A DNA stretch of 64,000 nucleotides from Prorocentrum cordatum (taxonomy: Eukaryota; Sar; Dinophyceae; Prorocentrales; Prorocentraceae). Each line of letters opens with the position of its first letter. Position 1 is the first letter of the stretch. The stretch lies in NCBI GenBank assembly GCA_963575745.1, contig CAUYUJ010000767.1, positions 45,673 through 109,672 of the forward strand, given 5' to 3'. This document shows, in pieces, positions 38,154 to 48,985 of this stretch. The notes beneath the pieces were generated by a model. That model searched no databases, had not been told where the DNA came from, and saw only the letters and a list, made by a program, of their open reading frames with translations. A program made the position numbers and the translations under genes.

Positions 38154-41100
38154 ATGGGCGGTCGTGGGAAGAGAGCCAAAAAAATGAAAGCAACGGCGGC
38201 CGACGAGTCCGATACCGCTTCTGCATCGGCGCCGCCTCCGAAGGCGGCGAAGTCCGCCCCGCTGGTGGTCGGTTCGCCAGCTCCCCGCCAGAGTCGCCGA
38301 GGCGCAGGATCGAAAGTCCAGATCTGCCTGAGGTGCAAGCAGAGCGACAAGGCGGTTGAGTTCGCCCTCGACCAGGACCTCGTGCAAGCACAGGCTGGCC
38401 AGTGCGTTCTTTGCCACGGCCTCTGGCTGCCTCTCGTAATGATCATGACGTGGCAGGAATTCTGCCAGAAGTACGAAGACGATGAAGACTTCAAGCGGAG
38501 GGTGAAGGCCGCGGCCAAGAACCCCAACAAGATACAAATATACTACACGGGCTTCTTCAAGAGGGACGTGGCCAAGGTTCACAAGTACGGCATCGAGGTT
38601 TCTCGGCAGGGCAGCCTCCTCACGGAAAAGGACGTGAAGGACGAGCTGAAACAGACCCCGAAGCAGGCAAACCTAAACGGACCGATCGAGCTCGATCTCC
38701 CCACTGGCGACTCTCACGAGGGTTACTTGTTCTTGAACGGCCGCAGCAAGTACCTGGACGTCAAGGTGTTCGCCATCACGTCGGTCGACTCGTCGGAGTT
38801 CACCTCCGACAAGACCCATCAGGTCCTCGACATCGCGCCCGAGGCGGTTCAGAAGGCCCTCGAGGACTTCGACTTCGGGAAGAACAGCCTCATCTCCAAC
38901 TTCCTGGCAGGCAAGGGGCCTCATCTGAAGGAGGCCTCTCCGCCGCGGCCGCGGCGCTCCATGCGCGGGCGCATGCGGCGCTCCTCGACGGCCTTCGACG
39001 ATAGCGGCCCTTCCGATCGGTCCGCGTCGCCGCCGAGCGCGGGCGGCAGCTGCGCCGCGGGCGCGCGCCGCGGGCGGTCCAGGTCGCGCAGGAGGGCCGT
39101 CGCCGCAGGCAGCCCAGCTGGCAAGACAGCCGCCGCTGGGTCTTCCAAGGCTGCGGTGAGCCCCTCCACCCACTTCAAGGGGGGCGCCGCGGACACAACC
39201 CCGAAGACTCCGAAGACGGACATCACCATCACGGTGGATATCGGTCAGGGGAAAACGCTGAAGGCGGCCTTCATGATGGTGTTCGATACCGACTTCGAGG
39301 AGAAGGCTGAGGGCGACGGCGATGAGTCCAGGAGCGTTGCAGAGAGCGAGGCAACACGCGTAACGGGCGGAGGCAGCAGGCCGCCGAAGATGAAGAGGGG
39401 CGAGGTCTTACCGTGCAGCTACTGGATCAATAAACTACCGATTCCCTCCATCCTGATGGTCGCTAAGAGTGATCGGCGTGACCTCAGGCAGGCCGCGGCG
39501 GCAGTGACTCGAGAGCTAGGGAAGAAAACGGACCAGGATAAGGACGTGCACAAGTTGAAGGCACACCTCAAGAACGTCGATCACGCCAAGAGGCTGACCC
39601 AGACTGGCGCGCAGGGCGCCGAGGACACGGACCTCATGGACGCTTTGAAGGCCATGGAGAAGATTGGCCAGACGTTGCCCCACACCACTCTCCTTGGTAT
39701 TCTCCTCCGCCACACGGACAAGCTGTCCAAGGCTGTCTTGGCCACGGCGCGGACTGAGGAGATTGGGCAATTGTGGGCAGCCGCAGTGCCTTTCGGCGCT
39801 GGCCCAGAGACCAAGTTCGATGTCATTGCGCCGCGGGTGGCGGTCATGGCGCCGCTGTTCGAGCCCTCCGATGTGTGCGAGACGTTCACCAGGATCATGG
39901 TCAGGGGCATCCTTGGGCCCGTGATTGAGAAGGTGCAGAAGGTCGGTGACGAGCCGTGCACCGTCCTGTGCAGGATCTGCGACGCGGGATTGCAAGCTAT
40001 GGACCTGTCCGAGGATGAAGACATCGACTCGGAGTACCTGACGATCGCGCTGAATACTAGCAATTGCCTGCGGGCGCTGAAGACGCTGTTGTACCCCGCC
40101 CTGGGCACGGGCGTGAACTTCGACGGTTACGAGGCGATCTCCGACGTCTACGATGCGACGACCAACGATGATGAGGGCGTGCCTTTCGAGATCGGAACCA
40201 AGTTGGTCGCAAGCGATTTCTTCGCCCCTATTTTCACCAAGCTGGCCGAGAACAAAGATGTCATTCTTGGGTTCGGCCAGAAGTTGCTTGGCGATGTACG
40301 GAAAGCGGAGCTGGCGGTGACGTCGCCGTACACAGCGCGCATGACGGAGGTCCACAATGGCTTGCTTTCGCTTGAACAGTACATGCCTGCCTTGCCAGCC
40401 GAATGCGTGGCCAGCTTGCCCAATCAGCTCCTGAACTTGCTTGGGGATCTCGTCAGGGACGCCACCTCAGACGATCAAGCGGCATCCGTCGAGCAGCTGG
40501 GCGAGATGCAGAAGGTCATCGACAAGGCTACCCACTGCTTCCCCCATGAGGCTAAGCTGGACACCTGGACCGAGACTGTCGGGCTGAAGCTCAGGGAGTC
40601 TGGCAAGAGCGACTACGCGCAGAACCTTCTGAAGATGGTCAACCTCGACTGGGCCAATATGGAGGACGCGTCCGCTCAGGTCCGCGCCCTTCGCGCCTGG
40701 ACGTGGAGGCATGACGTGGAGTTCGACGAGGCATCCATCGAGAAGCTCATGGTTGTCAGGGCCGACATGGTAAAGTACACGTTCAGAAAAATCGCATACT
40801 TGGACCGCGACGACAACGAGGCCACGATCGACTCCCTATTGGACTGGGCTGCCAAACTAACTACGACGATGGCCGATGGCGACAGCAAGAAGTACAACGC
40901 CAAGCAGGATCAGCTGTACAGAGCTGTCAAGGGCGCAGTTCGAGCGCATCAGGATTTCATCAAGCTGGGCATTGACGTGACTGACAGGGTCAGAAAGGAT
41001 CCTACAATGGCGGCGTCCAACCGTCTCCACCGCGCCGCCGACACGTTGGCCAAGGCAATCAATGCGGTGGAGAAGCTCGCCAAGGAGTGGGCCGAAGATG

Positions 41101-41654
41101 AGTTTATCAAGAATCTGGACAAAGAGCTGCAACAGCTCATGCCGTTCATCGGGGGCGAGAAGGTGGGCCACATCCTCGAATGCGCCAAGGAGCACTTCGA
41201 CGTGGTCGATCAGAGCATGCACGGGCACCCCGAGGGCAACGGCAAGGATTGGCTCGACGGCGCCCCAGGCGAGGATAAGCCCTGGGAAGAGTTCGTCGAT
41301 CACTTCAAGAACACGCTCGGGAAGACCAATATCGATCAGTTGGAGAAGGCCCTCGATGCGATCGAGCCGCTTGTTGAGCAGATCTCGGACATCTACAAGG
41401 AGTTCCTGCCCCAGAACAAGGACGAGCTCGCAGAGGCGCGCGGCGCCAAGGTATCCGCCGCCCAGCTGACGGTCGCCTCGCATCGCATCATGACTGCACT
41501 CATCTCCGCTACAGACAAGGTCGTGCTGCGCACGACGCTCCGCGACATCGCGCAGAACTACATGGCCATCAGGAAGCACAAAATCATCACCCTCCCCGCC
41601 AGGATGGCCAGGGCAGTGACCCAGGGTCTGAAGCAGGAGCGCATCAAGGGGTAG
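38154..41654 (+). CDS. 1166-residue zinc-motif protein of unknown function
   Basis: Single uninterrupted frame. The ATG at 38154 is preferred over upstream ones because it follows a pyrimidine-AG acceptor and begins a lysine-rich 'MGGRGKRAKKMK'. Residues C58-x2-C61-x22-C84-x2-C87 form a likely zinc ribbon. About residues 262-330 are Arg/Ser-rich (PRPRRSMRGRMRRSS, RRGRSRSRRR), a plausible nuclear localisation or nucleic-acid-binding stretch. The remaining ~750 residues are charged and mostly helix-like, with few repeats and no catalytic motif that I recognise. No polymerase, integrase, helicase or protease signature was seen. It sits in the same orientation as the first gene inside the same inverted ends, so it may be an accessory protein of the element. 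A captured host gene is the alternative. Codon use is even and there is no frameshift, so it looks functional or recently so. Confidence 0.7.
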   Translation: MGGRGKRAKKMKATAADESDTASASAPPPKAAKSAPLVVGSPAPRQSRRGAGSKVQICLRCKQSDKAVEFALDQDLVQAQAGQCVLCHGLWLPLVMIMTWQEFCQKYEDDEDFKRRVKAAAKNPNKIQIYYTGFFKRDVAKVHKYGIEVSRQGSLLTEKDVKDELKQTPKQANLNGPIELDLPTGDSHEGYLFLNGRSKYLDVKVFAITSVDSSEFTSDKTHQVLDIAPEAVQKALEDFDFGKNSLISNFLAGKGPHLKEASPPRPRRSMRGRMRRSSTAFDDSGPSDRSASPPSAGGSCAAGARRGRSRSRRRAVAAGSPAGKTAAAGSSKAAVSPSTHFKGGAADTTPKTPKTDITITVDIGQGKTLKAAFMMVFDTDFEEKAEGDGDESRSVAESEATRVTGGGSRPPKMKRGEVLPCSYWINKLPIPSILMVAKSDRRDLRQAAAAVTRELGKKTDQDKDVHKLKAHLKNVDHAKRLTQTGAQGAEDTDLMDALKAMEKIGQTLPHTTLLGILLRHTDKLSKAVLATARTEEIGQLWAAAVPFGAGPETKFDVIAPRVAVMAPLFEPSDVCETFTRIMVRGILGPVIEKVQKVGDEPCTVLCRICDAGLQAMDLSEDEDIDSEYLTIALNTSNCLRALKTLLYPALGTGVNFDGYEAISDVYDATTNDDEGVPFEIGTKLVASDFFAPIFTKLAENKDVILGFGQKLLGDVRKAELAVTSPYTARMTEVHNGLLSLEQYMPALPAECVASLPNQLLNLLGDLVRDATSDDQAASVEQLGEMQKVIDKATHCFPHEAKLDTWTETVGLKLRESGKSDYAQNLLKMVNLDWANMEDASAQVRALRAWTWRHDVEFDEASIEKLMVVRADMVKYTFRKIAYLDRDDNEATIDSLLDWAAKLTTTMADGDSKKYNAKQDQLYRAVKGAVRAHQDFIKLGIDVTDRVRKDPTMAASNRLHRAADTLAKAINAVEKLAKEWAEDEFIKNLDKELQQLMPFIGGEKVGHILECAKEHFDVVDQSMHGHPEGNGKDWLDGAPGEDKPWEEFVDHFKNTLGKTNIDQLEKALDAIEPLVEQISDIYKEFLPQNKDELAEARGAKVSAAQLTVASHRIMTALISATDKVVLRTTLRDIAQNYMAIRKHKIITLPARMARAVTQGLKQERIKG

Positions 41655-42820
41655 TTGGACTGCTGATCGGCGCCGCCCGCTGCGGCTTCAGGACAGGCGC
41701 TCCCGCTAGGGGGCAGTCGGAGGATGAGGAGGATGAGGAGGGCAGGGGTATGAGAGGCGGGGGGGGGGGGGGACTGATGGCGAGGGCGTGTGTGTAGAGG
41801 CGCCCGAGGCCCTGGGCTCGAGCTCAAGTGGCTCGGCGGCGGGCGGGCGCTTCTGTTTTCAGGTAAGTGCGAAGGCTTCTGCGCGCTGCGGGCGCCCGCG
41901 CGAGCTCTGGGGGGTGGCGCGCTGGTACGCCAGATAACCGAGAGGGTTTGACGTTTGGCTGGTTGGGGAGGGCTGGGGGCATGTGCGCGCGCAACGGGCA
42001 CATCCACGCAGAGCACGCCAGGTCAAAGCGTGCCACCCGCCCCCGAGATGCGCGCCTGCATTGCTCGATTGCCCCTGGGGCTCAGAGTTTCGAGGAGTGC
42101 GAGCCTCGGCGCGAGGAGCAACATAGATTCGGCGTGCCATCCCGACCGCATTTCTTGACCGCCGTCGCCCTCTCCCCTGCGCGCCCGCCCCCGTCTCCTC
42201 CAGTGCACCCGCATCTCCCTTGCGGCGCGTGCTCGTCGCCATGCAAGTTCGGGGTGGTGGGGCCAGGTGCCCCGCCGCAGTGGCTCCGCGGGGCTCTCGG
42301 TAGCCAGGGTGTGATTGGGTGGGCTGGGAGGGGAGACGCATGAGTTGAGGAAGAGGTTCAGAATGAGGGTCCAGTTCCCGCCTCCCCCCTCTTACTCACC
42401 CGCCGCCTCCTCCCCCTCCGCGCCCCGCCTCCATCCATGCCCCCCTCCCGCTCTTTCTTTCTCCTTCTATCATCTTGGCCATCCCGTGGAACCCATTCGG
42501 TGCCTTCCAGGGTTCACGGGTCACCTCGGGAACCTTTGCCGATATATGTGTGAAAGATCCTGCGGTCTACCTCGGATGCAGTCGAAACCGCAGCAAATCG
42601 CATCTGTGCTTTGTCGCGTGATCCTTGTTTGGGAACTGCGCGTCTATTGAACCAACTGGGTGCGTGCCCCCTCCCTATCCCCAGAGCCTTTTTCCCCCGC
42701 GCCCCCGTCCCTCCTCCTCCACATTCACCCCCTTATACCCACCGCGCCCTTGTGCCACATTCCCCCGTCACCTGGCCATCCCTGTCATTATCCCTGCCCG
42801 CCTCCGCGTCGGACGACCGA
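41655..42820 (+). other. 3' non-coding part of the giant element
   Basis: No gene is supported. C-rich with scattered short frames; 'ccctccgcgccccgcctcc' style composition. Confidence 0.4.
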
Positions 42821-42827
42821 TCTCAGT

Positions 42828-42975
42828 GCAGAGTACATATTGCCGAAGCAAGGGGTCTGAGCAGAGCTCTTGTCGAGTATTTTTCGGGGTTGGCCGCGGA
42901 GTACCAGCATAGATCTTGCAGAGTACTTTATTCCAAACGTGATAATCCTTGCTGTAGAGAGACTAGAAACCATAA
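42828..42975 (+). repeat. right terminal and subterminal inverted repeat of the giant element
   Basis: Inverted blocks: GCAGAGTAC 42828-42836, CCGCGGAGTAC 42894-42904, CTTGCAGAGTA 42915-42925, AACGTG 42936-42941, CTGTAGAG 42952-42959, tip ending ...aaaccataa at 42975. Offsets of the blocks from CTACAG are 0, 18, 34, 55 here against 0, 12, 34, 56 on the left. Confidence 0.75.
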
Positions 42976-43545
42976 TCCTATCTCCTCCTATCTTCTCCTC
43001 CTCCTCCTCCTCCTCCTCCTCCTCCTCCTCATCCTCTCTCCTCCCTTCTCCTTCTCCTCCTCCTCCTCCTCCTCTCCTCCTCCTCCTCCTCCTCCTCCTC
43101 ATATCTCCTCCTCCTCCTCCCTCCTCCTCCTCCTCCTCCTCCTCCTCCTCCTCCTCCTCCTCCTCCTCCTCCTCCTCCTCCTCCTCCTCTCCCCTCCTCC
43201 TCCCTCCCTCCTCCTCCTCCTCCTGCTCCTCCTCCTCCTCCTCCTCCTCCTCCTCCTCCTCCCTTCTCCTCCTCCTCCCTGCTCCTTCTCCTCCCTCCTC
43301 CTCCTCCTCCCTCCTCCTCCCTTCTCCTTTTCCTCCTCCTCCTCCTCCTCCTCCTCCTCCTCCTCCTCCTCCTCCTCTCCTCCTCCTCCTCCTCCTCCTC
43401 CTCCTCCTCCTCCTCCTCCTCCTCCCTCCTCCTCCTCCTCCTCCTCCTCCTCCTCCTCCTCCTCCCTCCTCCTCCTCCTCTCCTCCTCCTCCTCCTCCTC
43501 CTCCTCCTCCTCCTCCTCCTCCTCCTCCTCCTCCTCCTCCTCCCT
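42976..43545. repeat. (TCC)n array; right flank of the giant element
   Basis: Starts with the duplicate TCCTATCT at 42976-42983, then about 560 bp of tcc with a few ctt interruptions. Confidence 0.95.
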
Positions 43546-43985
43546 CTGCGGGCCGCGGGTCTTCGCCGCCGAGCATTTTGAATTGTTGCCGGGGCGCATC
43601 ACCAACGCTCAGCGCCGGCCCCTTCAGGACGGTCTTTGCATCAGGCAACAGCCATCCGTAAGGGGGGTGGGACGCGCCGGCCGGGGCCTATAGTTGGCGC
43701 CACCCGGGAGCGCGACGCCGAGCGCGACGATGGCGTAGTCGCACGCCCTGGGCCTTCCCGCCAGTGCGCCCTCCAGCGCGGCCCCTGCCAGTGCGCTAGG
43801 CGCCCCCAGTGCCTCCCAGCCCGCCGCGCCGCGCCCAGCCCCGTCGGCGTCGCCAGCAGCGCGGCCACCCGCCCTGAGCGCGCCCAGCCGTCGCCCGGCG
43901 CTGGCTTGCGCCCAGGCCAGTTCAGTTCGGCCAGCTGGCTCTGTCTCCCCCTGGTCAAGCTCCAGGAGCGCCAGCCTGGGCGGCG
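43546..43985. other. no supportable gene
   Basis: GC-rich. May include the 3' non-coding end of the minus-strand LINE that follows. Confidence 0.35.
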
Positions 43986-43989
43986 CCCC

Positions 43990-46850
43990 GCGGCCGCCCC
44001 CGCTGGGCCAGCAGAGCCGCTCAGGCGAGGCTCGCTGCCCGGCGGCGCTGCAGGGCGAGTTGAGCTTGCACCGCGCAGCTGACCACCCTGTAGGCTCGGG
44101 CCAGCTCCGCGGGCAGCCGGTCGGCAGGGAGCGTGCGCACCTGCCTCGGGAGCCACTGCCAGGCTTTTCCGCCTAGGCGGCCTGGGGTCTCAACCACGAA
44201 GGGCGTGAGGCGGTCCCCCGGGTACCTGGCGTGCTTCTGCCGTTCTGCCCGGCGGGCGGCCTCGCCGGCGCGGCGCGCCGCCGCTGGCGCCACGTCGTCG
44301 GCGGCGGGGTGGTGGCGGACCGATCCAGTGCCGGCCGGCCCCCTCGTGGTATTCCACATCGAGGACCGCGCGCTCAGCCAGGTCCGCGTTGGGCGGGTCC
44401 CGTGGCCGCCGGTTGCGCGCCCGATCCCACGTCGGTACGCGCTGCTCCGTGAGCGGTTCCTGGTGCAGCCAGCGTCTGACCAAGCCAGCGACGCTGTGCT
44501 CGAGGCTGCCGTGGCGGCGCTCGACGCCGCCGCCCAGCGCGCAGGTCGTCGCGTGCGTGCCCTGCTCGTCCAGCGGCTGGCCGCACGGCGCGCCGCGGGC
44601 CCCCTGGGCAGCTCGGCGGTTCTGGCAGGTCTGCGCCGCGGCCTGCAGCTCGGCCTGCGTGCAGTCGGGCGCGGTAGGTTGCGGCCCAGAGCCCGCCCTC
44701 CATGGAGCAAGCAGGGTCGGTTGGGCAGCCGAGGAAGGCCGCGGCCCCAGGCCGCCCGGCCCCCAGGAGCGTCGCCCTCTCATGCTGCCGCAAACGCTGC
44801 CGCAGGGCGGCGTGGGTTGTTCTTGTGCATGCACAGCTTGCACGAGGGTGCTCTGCTTTCCTGGGTGCTCCAAAGCGACCAGCAGGGAGGCGCCCAGCGC
44901 CGGGTCTGCGCCCTGGAGGGAGAGCTCCGCCCGAGCCTCAGAAGGCCTTGCCCAGGTGCGGCTCGGCGTCCAAGAGCTCAAGCAAGGTCGGCGCGCCGAG
45001 GTCCGCAGCCACGCTGAACGCGCAGGCGGTCCAGCCCGCCCCGAAAGCCGCAGCCCGCCTCGTCTTGGCCCACTGCATTCCAGCTCCGCCAAGCTTCTGC
45101 AGGAGACCCAAGATCTCACGCGCCGCGGCGTCCAGGGGCCGCTCGGCCAGCTCCTCGCAGTGCCCTGCCAGCGTCTCGTCGTAGCGCATGGCCACTGCCT
45201 CGCTGGCGAGCTGCGCGCGCAGGACTAACTGGCCCGCAGCGCCGGCGTAAGTGCGCAGCAAGTTCCCAATCGCCTGCCGCGACAGGCCGTGCTCGCCTAC
45301 TGCGTTCTTGCCCAGCGGCTGGAGGGCCGGCCAGAGCTCCGTCAGGCGCCCCGTCGCGTGTTGGAGGCCGCTGTTCTTGCCCAGCTCACAGGGCGCGTCT
45401 GCCACGTCGGCTTGCGTCTTCAAGTGCGTGCCGAGCACCGGGAGAGCCGGCACGAAGCGCGGCCGAAGCTCAGGGGGAACCGCCAGGAGCCCCCCTGGAG
45501 ACCAGACCTGCGTTTTCCGCTCGTTCAGCTCCAGTCCGAGAGGGGCCAAGGGCCAAGAGTTCTCCCAGGCGCTGGAGAGCGGGTCCCCTGGTCGAAGCCG
45601 AGCACGCTCTCGACCTCCTCGAGGTTGCCCGCCGCGTCGCGCCAGAGGTGCTTGGCCGACCCAGAGTGCCAGGCGTCGAGGACCCACGCGGTCTCCGGCA
45701 CGTGCTCGGCCATGGCCCGCATGGCCGGCTCGCGGCGCAGGCGCTGGCAGGCCGCCTTGATGTCCACCTTGATGAGCACCATGCCCGGGTGAGCGCCTGA
45801 CTGCGCCTGGAGCTGCTTGACCACCAGGTCGGCGCCGCACCTCCGGCCAATCCCGTAATTACTGGTGCGGGCCGGCCGCCTGGCGGAGCCTGGCCTTCGG
45901 GACCCGCGCCACCGCTCGCATCCCCAGCCGACGCAAGCTGGCCTCGACAAGCAGCGGGCGGACATCTCCCCAGACCCCCGACGTCATGATTTTTTCATGA
46001 CGTCGACCCCCCGAGGTCTCGACCCATTCCCCGGGGCCGGTTTTTCGTCCTGAGTCGTTTTTTGACGGTCCCGAGGGCCGGTAAGGGCCCCCAAAGGCCA
46101 AAATCAATGAAAAACCTCCCGTCGTGATTCTTTCGTCGAAAATCCCCCTGTAGGGGGACAGGCCCGACTTAAGTCTCCCCAGAGAGCACCCCACTGGCCA
46201 CCCCACCACCATGCCAGGCGTTCCGCGAGAGCCTCGGCGTCGGTGGCCTGCCCGGCGGGCTGGGCCAGAAGCAGCGCGTCAAAAGGAGCAGCGCCTTCCA
46301 CCTGCTCTGGGTCCCCCCTCACAGCTGTCGCCGCCAGCATCTCCAGCAGCTCGAGGCGGGCGGCCACGACGTCGCTCCGGAACCGATCCGGCACCTGCAC
46401 GAAGAAGGTAGGGGTGCCGATGCGCACGACCGCGGTCCATGGGAGGCGCTCCCCCCACGCGCGGTTGGGGAGCACGTCGTTGTCCCAGCCATGGTGGAGT
46501 GGCGGCGGTAGCGGGTCGGCTGCCGCCTCATCCCGCCCCTGCTGCTCGGGGCGTGTCGTCGCCATCCGGGCCAAGGCCGCACGCGCCGCCTCCGCATGGC
46601 CTTCGGTGGCGTGGCCGGCCATGGAGGGAGATTGGCTGCGTCTCCCACCAACGGCGCCGCACATGCTATACATCAGAGCGTGAATGACCCACCCCGCTTT
46701 CGCTTCCAGACAAAACCACGTCATACCACGCGCCTCCTGGTCAAGCGACCTGACTGGTGCGGGCCGCAGCCTGGCATCGTTTGGTATCCTTTGGAAGCGA
46801 GGGTGGTCAAAAGCGAGGTAGGGTAGGTTCGTTTGCCTCCTAATACACTT
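43990..46850 (-). pseudogene. decayed LINE with reverse transcriptase and restriction-like endonuclease
   Basis: Read on the minus strand. RT relics: 'NYGIGRRCGADLVVKQLQ', motif A 'VLIKVDIKAACQRL' (~45740-45780, catalytic Asp present), motif B 'GFDQG' (~45600). A frameshift follows at the QGD box, and the sequence jumps to 'LGLELNERKTQVW' (~45520), so the motif C (xADD) region is missing. Downstream are 'CGQPLDEQGTHATTC' (Cys/His knuckle, ~44535-44590), 'RAVLDVEYHEG' (~44330-44365) and 'KHARYPGD...PFVVETPGRLG' (~44200-44265), matching the LDV and K-Y-PF-E layout of restriction-like endonucleases in R2/CRE-type elements. Several frames are needed, so it is dead. It is split at 45972-46172 by a MITE. 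Upstream conserved-looking sequence reaches ~46850. Confidence 0.7.
45972..46172. mobile_element. MITE family 1, copy E, left end degraded
   Basis: Right end tcgtcgaaaatccccctgta ... ggcccgacttaa is a clear family-1 terminus. Flanks share TCTCCCCAGA at 45965-45974 and 46174-46183 (7 of 8 at the exact 8-mers). The left end is not a recognisable family-1 terminus and instead holds its own palindrome gacgtcatgattttttcatg. Removing the insert brings the two 'WGD' reading ends of the surrounding pseudogene together. Confidence 0.7.
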
Positions 46851-47160
46851 CCACCGTCCCCTGTCTCTGCTGCCCCAACGGGGCCAGGCGCAGCTCCCCT
46901 CGCTCGAGCGGCATTCCGCAGCCCCTGCAGGAGGCTGGGCGGGTGGGAGCTGGCCTTCAGGCCGACGGCCCAGCGCTGCGCCAGCCGACGCCGTCGCCGC
47001 GGCCCCTCCGCCAGCGGCATCTCCTCGTCGTCCCTCTCCTCCATCCCGACGTCGACATCGACCTCCATGGCACGGGAGTTGCGGAAGGAAGGCGGGGGGG
47101 GGGTAAGTGGAAGGGCGGGTGAGGAGGGAGGCGGCCGGGCAACGGCTGCGCGCGACTGGA
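46851..47160. other. no supportable gene
   Basis: Possibly the 5' end of the minus-strand LINE. No signal is decisive. Confidence 0.3.
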
Positions 47161-47163
47161 GCC

Positions 47164-47193
47164 CCTCCTCCTCCTCCTCCTCCTCCTCCTCCA
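47164..47193. repeat. (TCC)n microsatellite
   Basis: Ten tcc repeats. Confidence 0.9.
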
Positions 47194-47219
47194 GTCTCCT
47201 CCTCTTCCTCCTGCTCTAC

Positions 47220-48985
47220 AGGGAACTTCACTCATGGCCACAACGGGCGTGCTCGCATGGCGTCCCCCCGACCATTCCGGCACACCTCTTACACGTTTCG
47301 TGCCACACAGGGAGCTGCACCTATGGCCCCAGTGGGTGTGCTCGCATGGCGTCCTCCCGCCCATTTCGGCACACCTCTCACACGCTCCGTGCCCTGCAAG
47401 GGATCTGCACCTATGGCCCCAGTGGGCATGCTCGCATGGCGCCCCCCGCCCATTTCGGCACACCCTTCACTCGTGCCCTGCAGGCAGCTGCACCTATGAC
47501 CCCAGTGGGCGCGCTTGCATGGCATCCCCACTCCCATTCTGGCAGACCCCTTAATCGTTTCGTGCCCTGCAGGGAGCTCCACCTAAGGCCCCAGTGGGAA
47601 CCATCCTGTGGTGCTGGGTCCTCGTTTTGAGGAGACCGCGCCCCGCGTCCGCTCCCCTCCTCCTCTCCCTCTCCCCCTCCTCCCCTCCCTGCTTCTGCCC
47701 TCCACACGTCTCTGATCCGGCGCACACCTCACACGCTTCGCGGCCCCATAGGGCGCTCCACCTAAGGCCCCAGTGGGAGGGTTCGCATGGCACCGCCGCC
47801 CCCTCTCTGCGCGCCGCTCACACGGTCCGTGGCCACATAGGGAGCTCTACCTAAGGCCCCAGCGGCAGTGTTCGCATGGCACCGCCGCCCCATTTCGGAA
47901 CACCCCTCACACGTTTCGAGTCCATATGAAGCTCCAACTAAGACCCCAGTGGGAGGGTTCGCATGGCACCGCCACCTCGGTTCTCAACTATCCTGTTGTG
48001 TTGGGTCCTCGTTTTGAAGATACAGCGCCCCGCGTCCACTCACTTCCTCCTTCCCCTCTTCCCCTCCTCCCGTCCCTGCTTCTGCCCTCCGCATGTCTCT
48101 GTTTCGGCGCACCTCTCACACAGTTCGTGGCCCCATAGGGAGCTCCACCTAAGGCCCCGGTGGGAGGGTTCGCTCCCATTTCGGGACCCCCCTCAAACGC
48201 ATGGCGGCCCCGCCCCATCTCGGCATACCCTTCGCACCCTTCGTGGCCCCATGAGGAGATCCACCGACTGCGATCTCACAACGACAGTACTCACAACAGC
48301 AGCAGCATAAGGTTGGGTCCTTCGCCAGGGTAATTCCCCAATCATCCAGAGGTGTTGGGTCTCGTTTTGAAGAGACAGCGCCCCGCGTCCCACTTCCTCC
48401 TCCTCCTCCTCCTCCTCCTCCTCCTTATCCTCCCGCTGCTACTCCTCCCTCATCCCATCCCTGCCCCTGCCCTCGGCATGTCAACCACTTCGATACACCA
48501 CTCACACGCTTCGTGGCCCCAGAGGGAGCTCCACCGAAGGCCCTAGCGGCGGCGTTCGCATGGCCGATCTGCACCAAATTTGGTACAACCCTCACACGTT
48601 TCTTGGCCCCACAGGGAGCTCCAACGAGCTCCACCTAAGGCCCCAGCGGCAGCGTCCGCATGGCGCACTGCACCCCGAAGACCCCAGCGGCAGCGTCCGC
48701 ATGGCGTACCCGCACCCAAGTCGGCGGACCCCTCACACGCTCCTTGGCCCCATAGGGAGCTCCACCTAAGGCCCCAGCGGCAGCGTCTGCATGGCGTACC
48801 GCACCCAGTTCAACAGATCCCTCGCACGTTTCATGACCCCACAGGGAGCTCCACCGAATGCCCCAGCGGCAGCAGCCGCATGGCGTACCCGCACCCAACT
48901 CGGCACAGCCCTCACACGTGTCGTGGCACCAACCGGAGCTCCACTAAACGCCCAAGCTGCGGCGCTCGCATGGCGTACTCGCACA
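47220..48985 (+). repeat. diverged satellite S88 array
   Basis: Units read 'cacacgtttcgtggccccat', 'agggagctccacctaaggcc', 'ccagtgggagggttcgcatg', 'gcaccgccgcccc'. Same layout as 17215-19790 but with stronger divergence and interruptions by unrelated blocks (47600-47720, 47990-48100, 48290-48480) that each start near 'tgtgttgggtcctcgttttg'. A short (TCC)n lies at 48400-48425. Confidence 0.85.
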
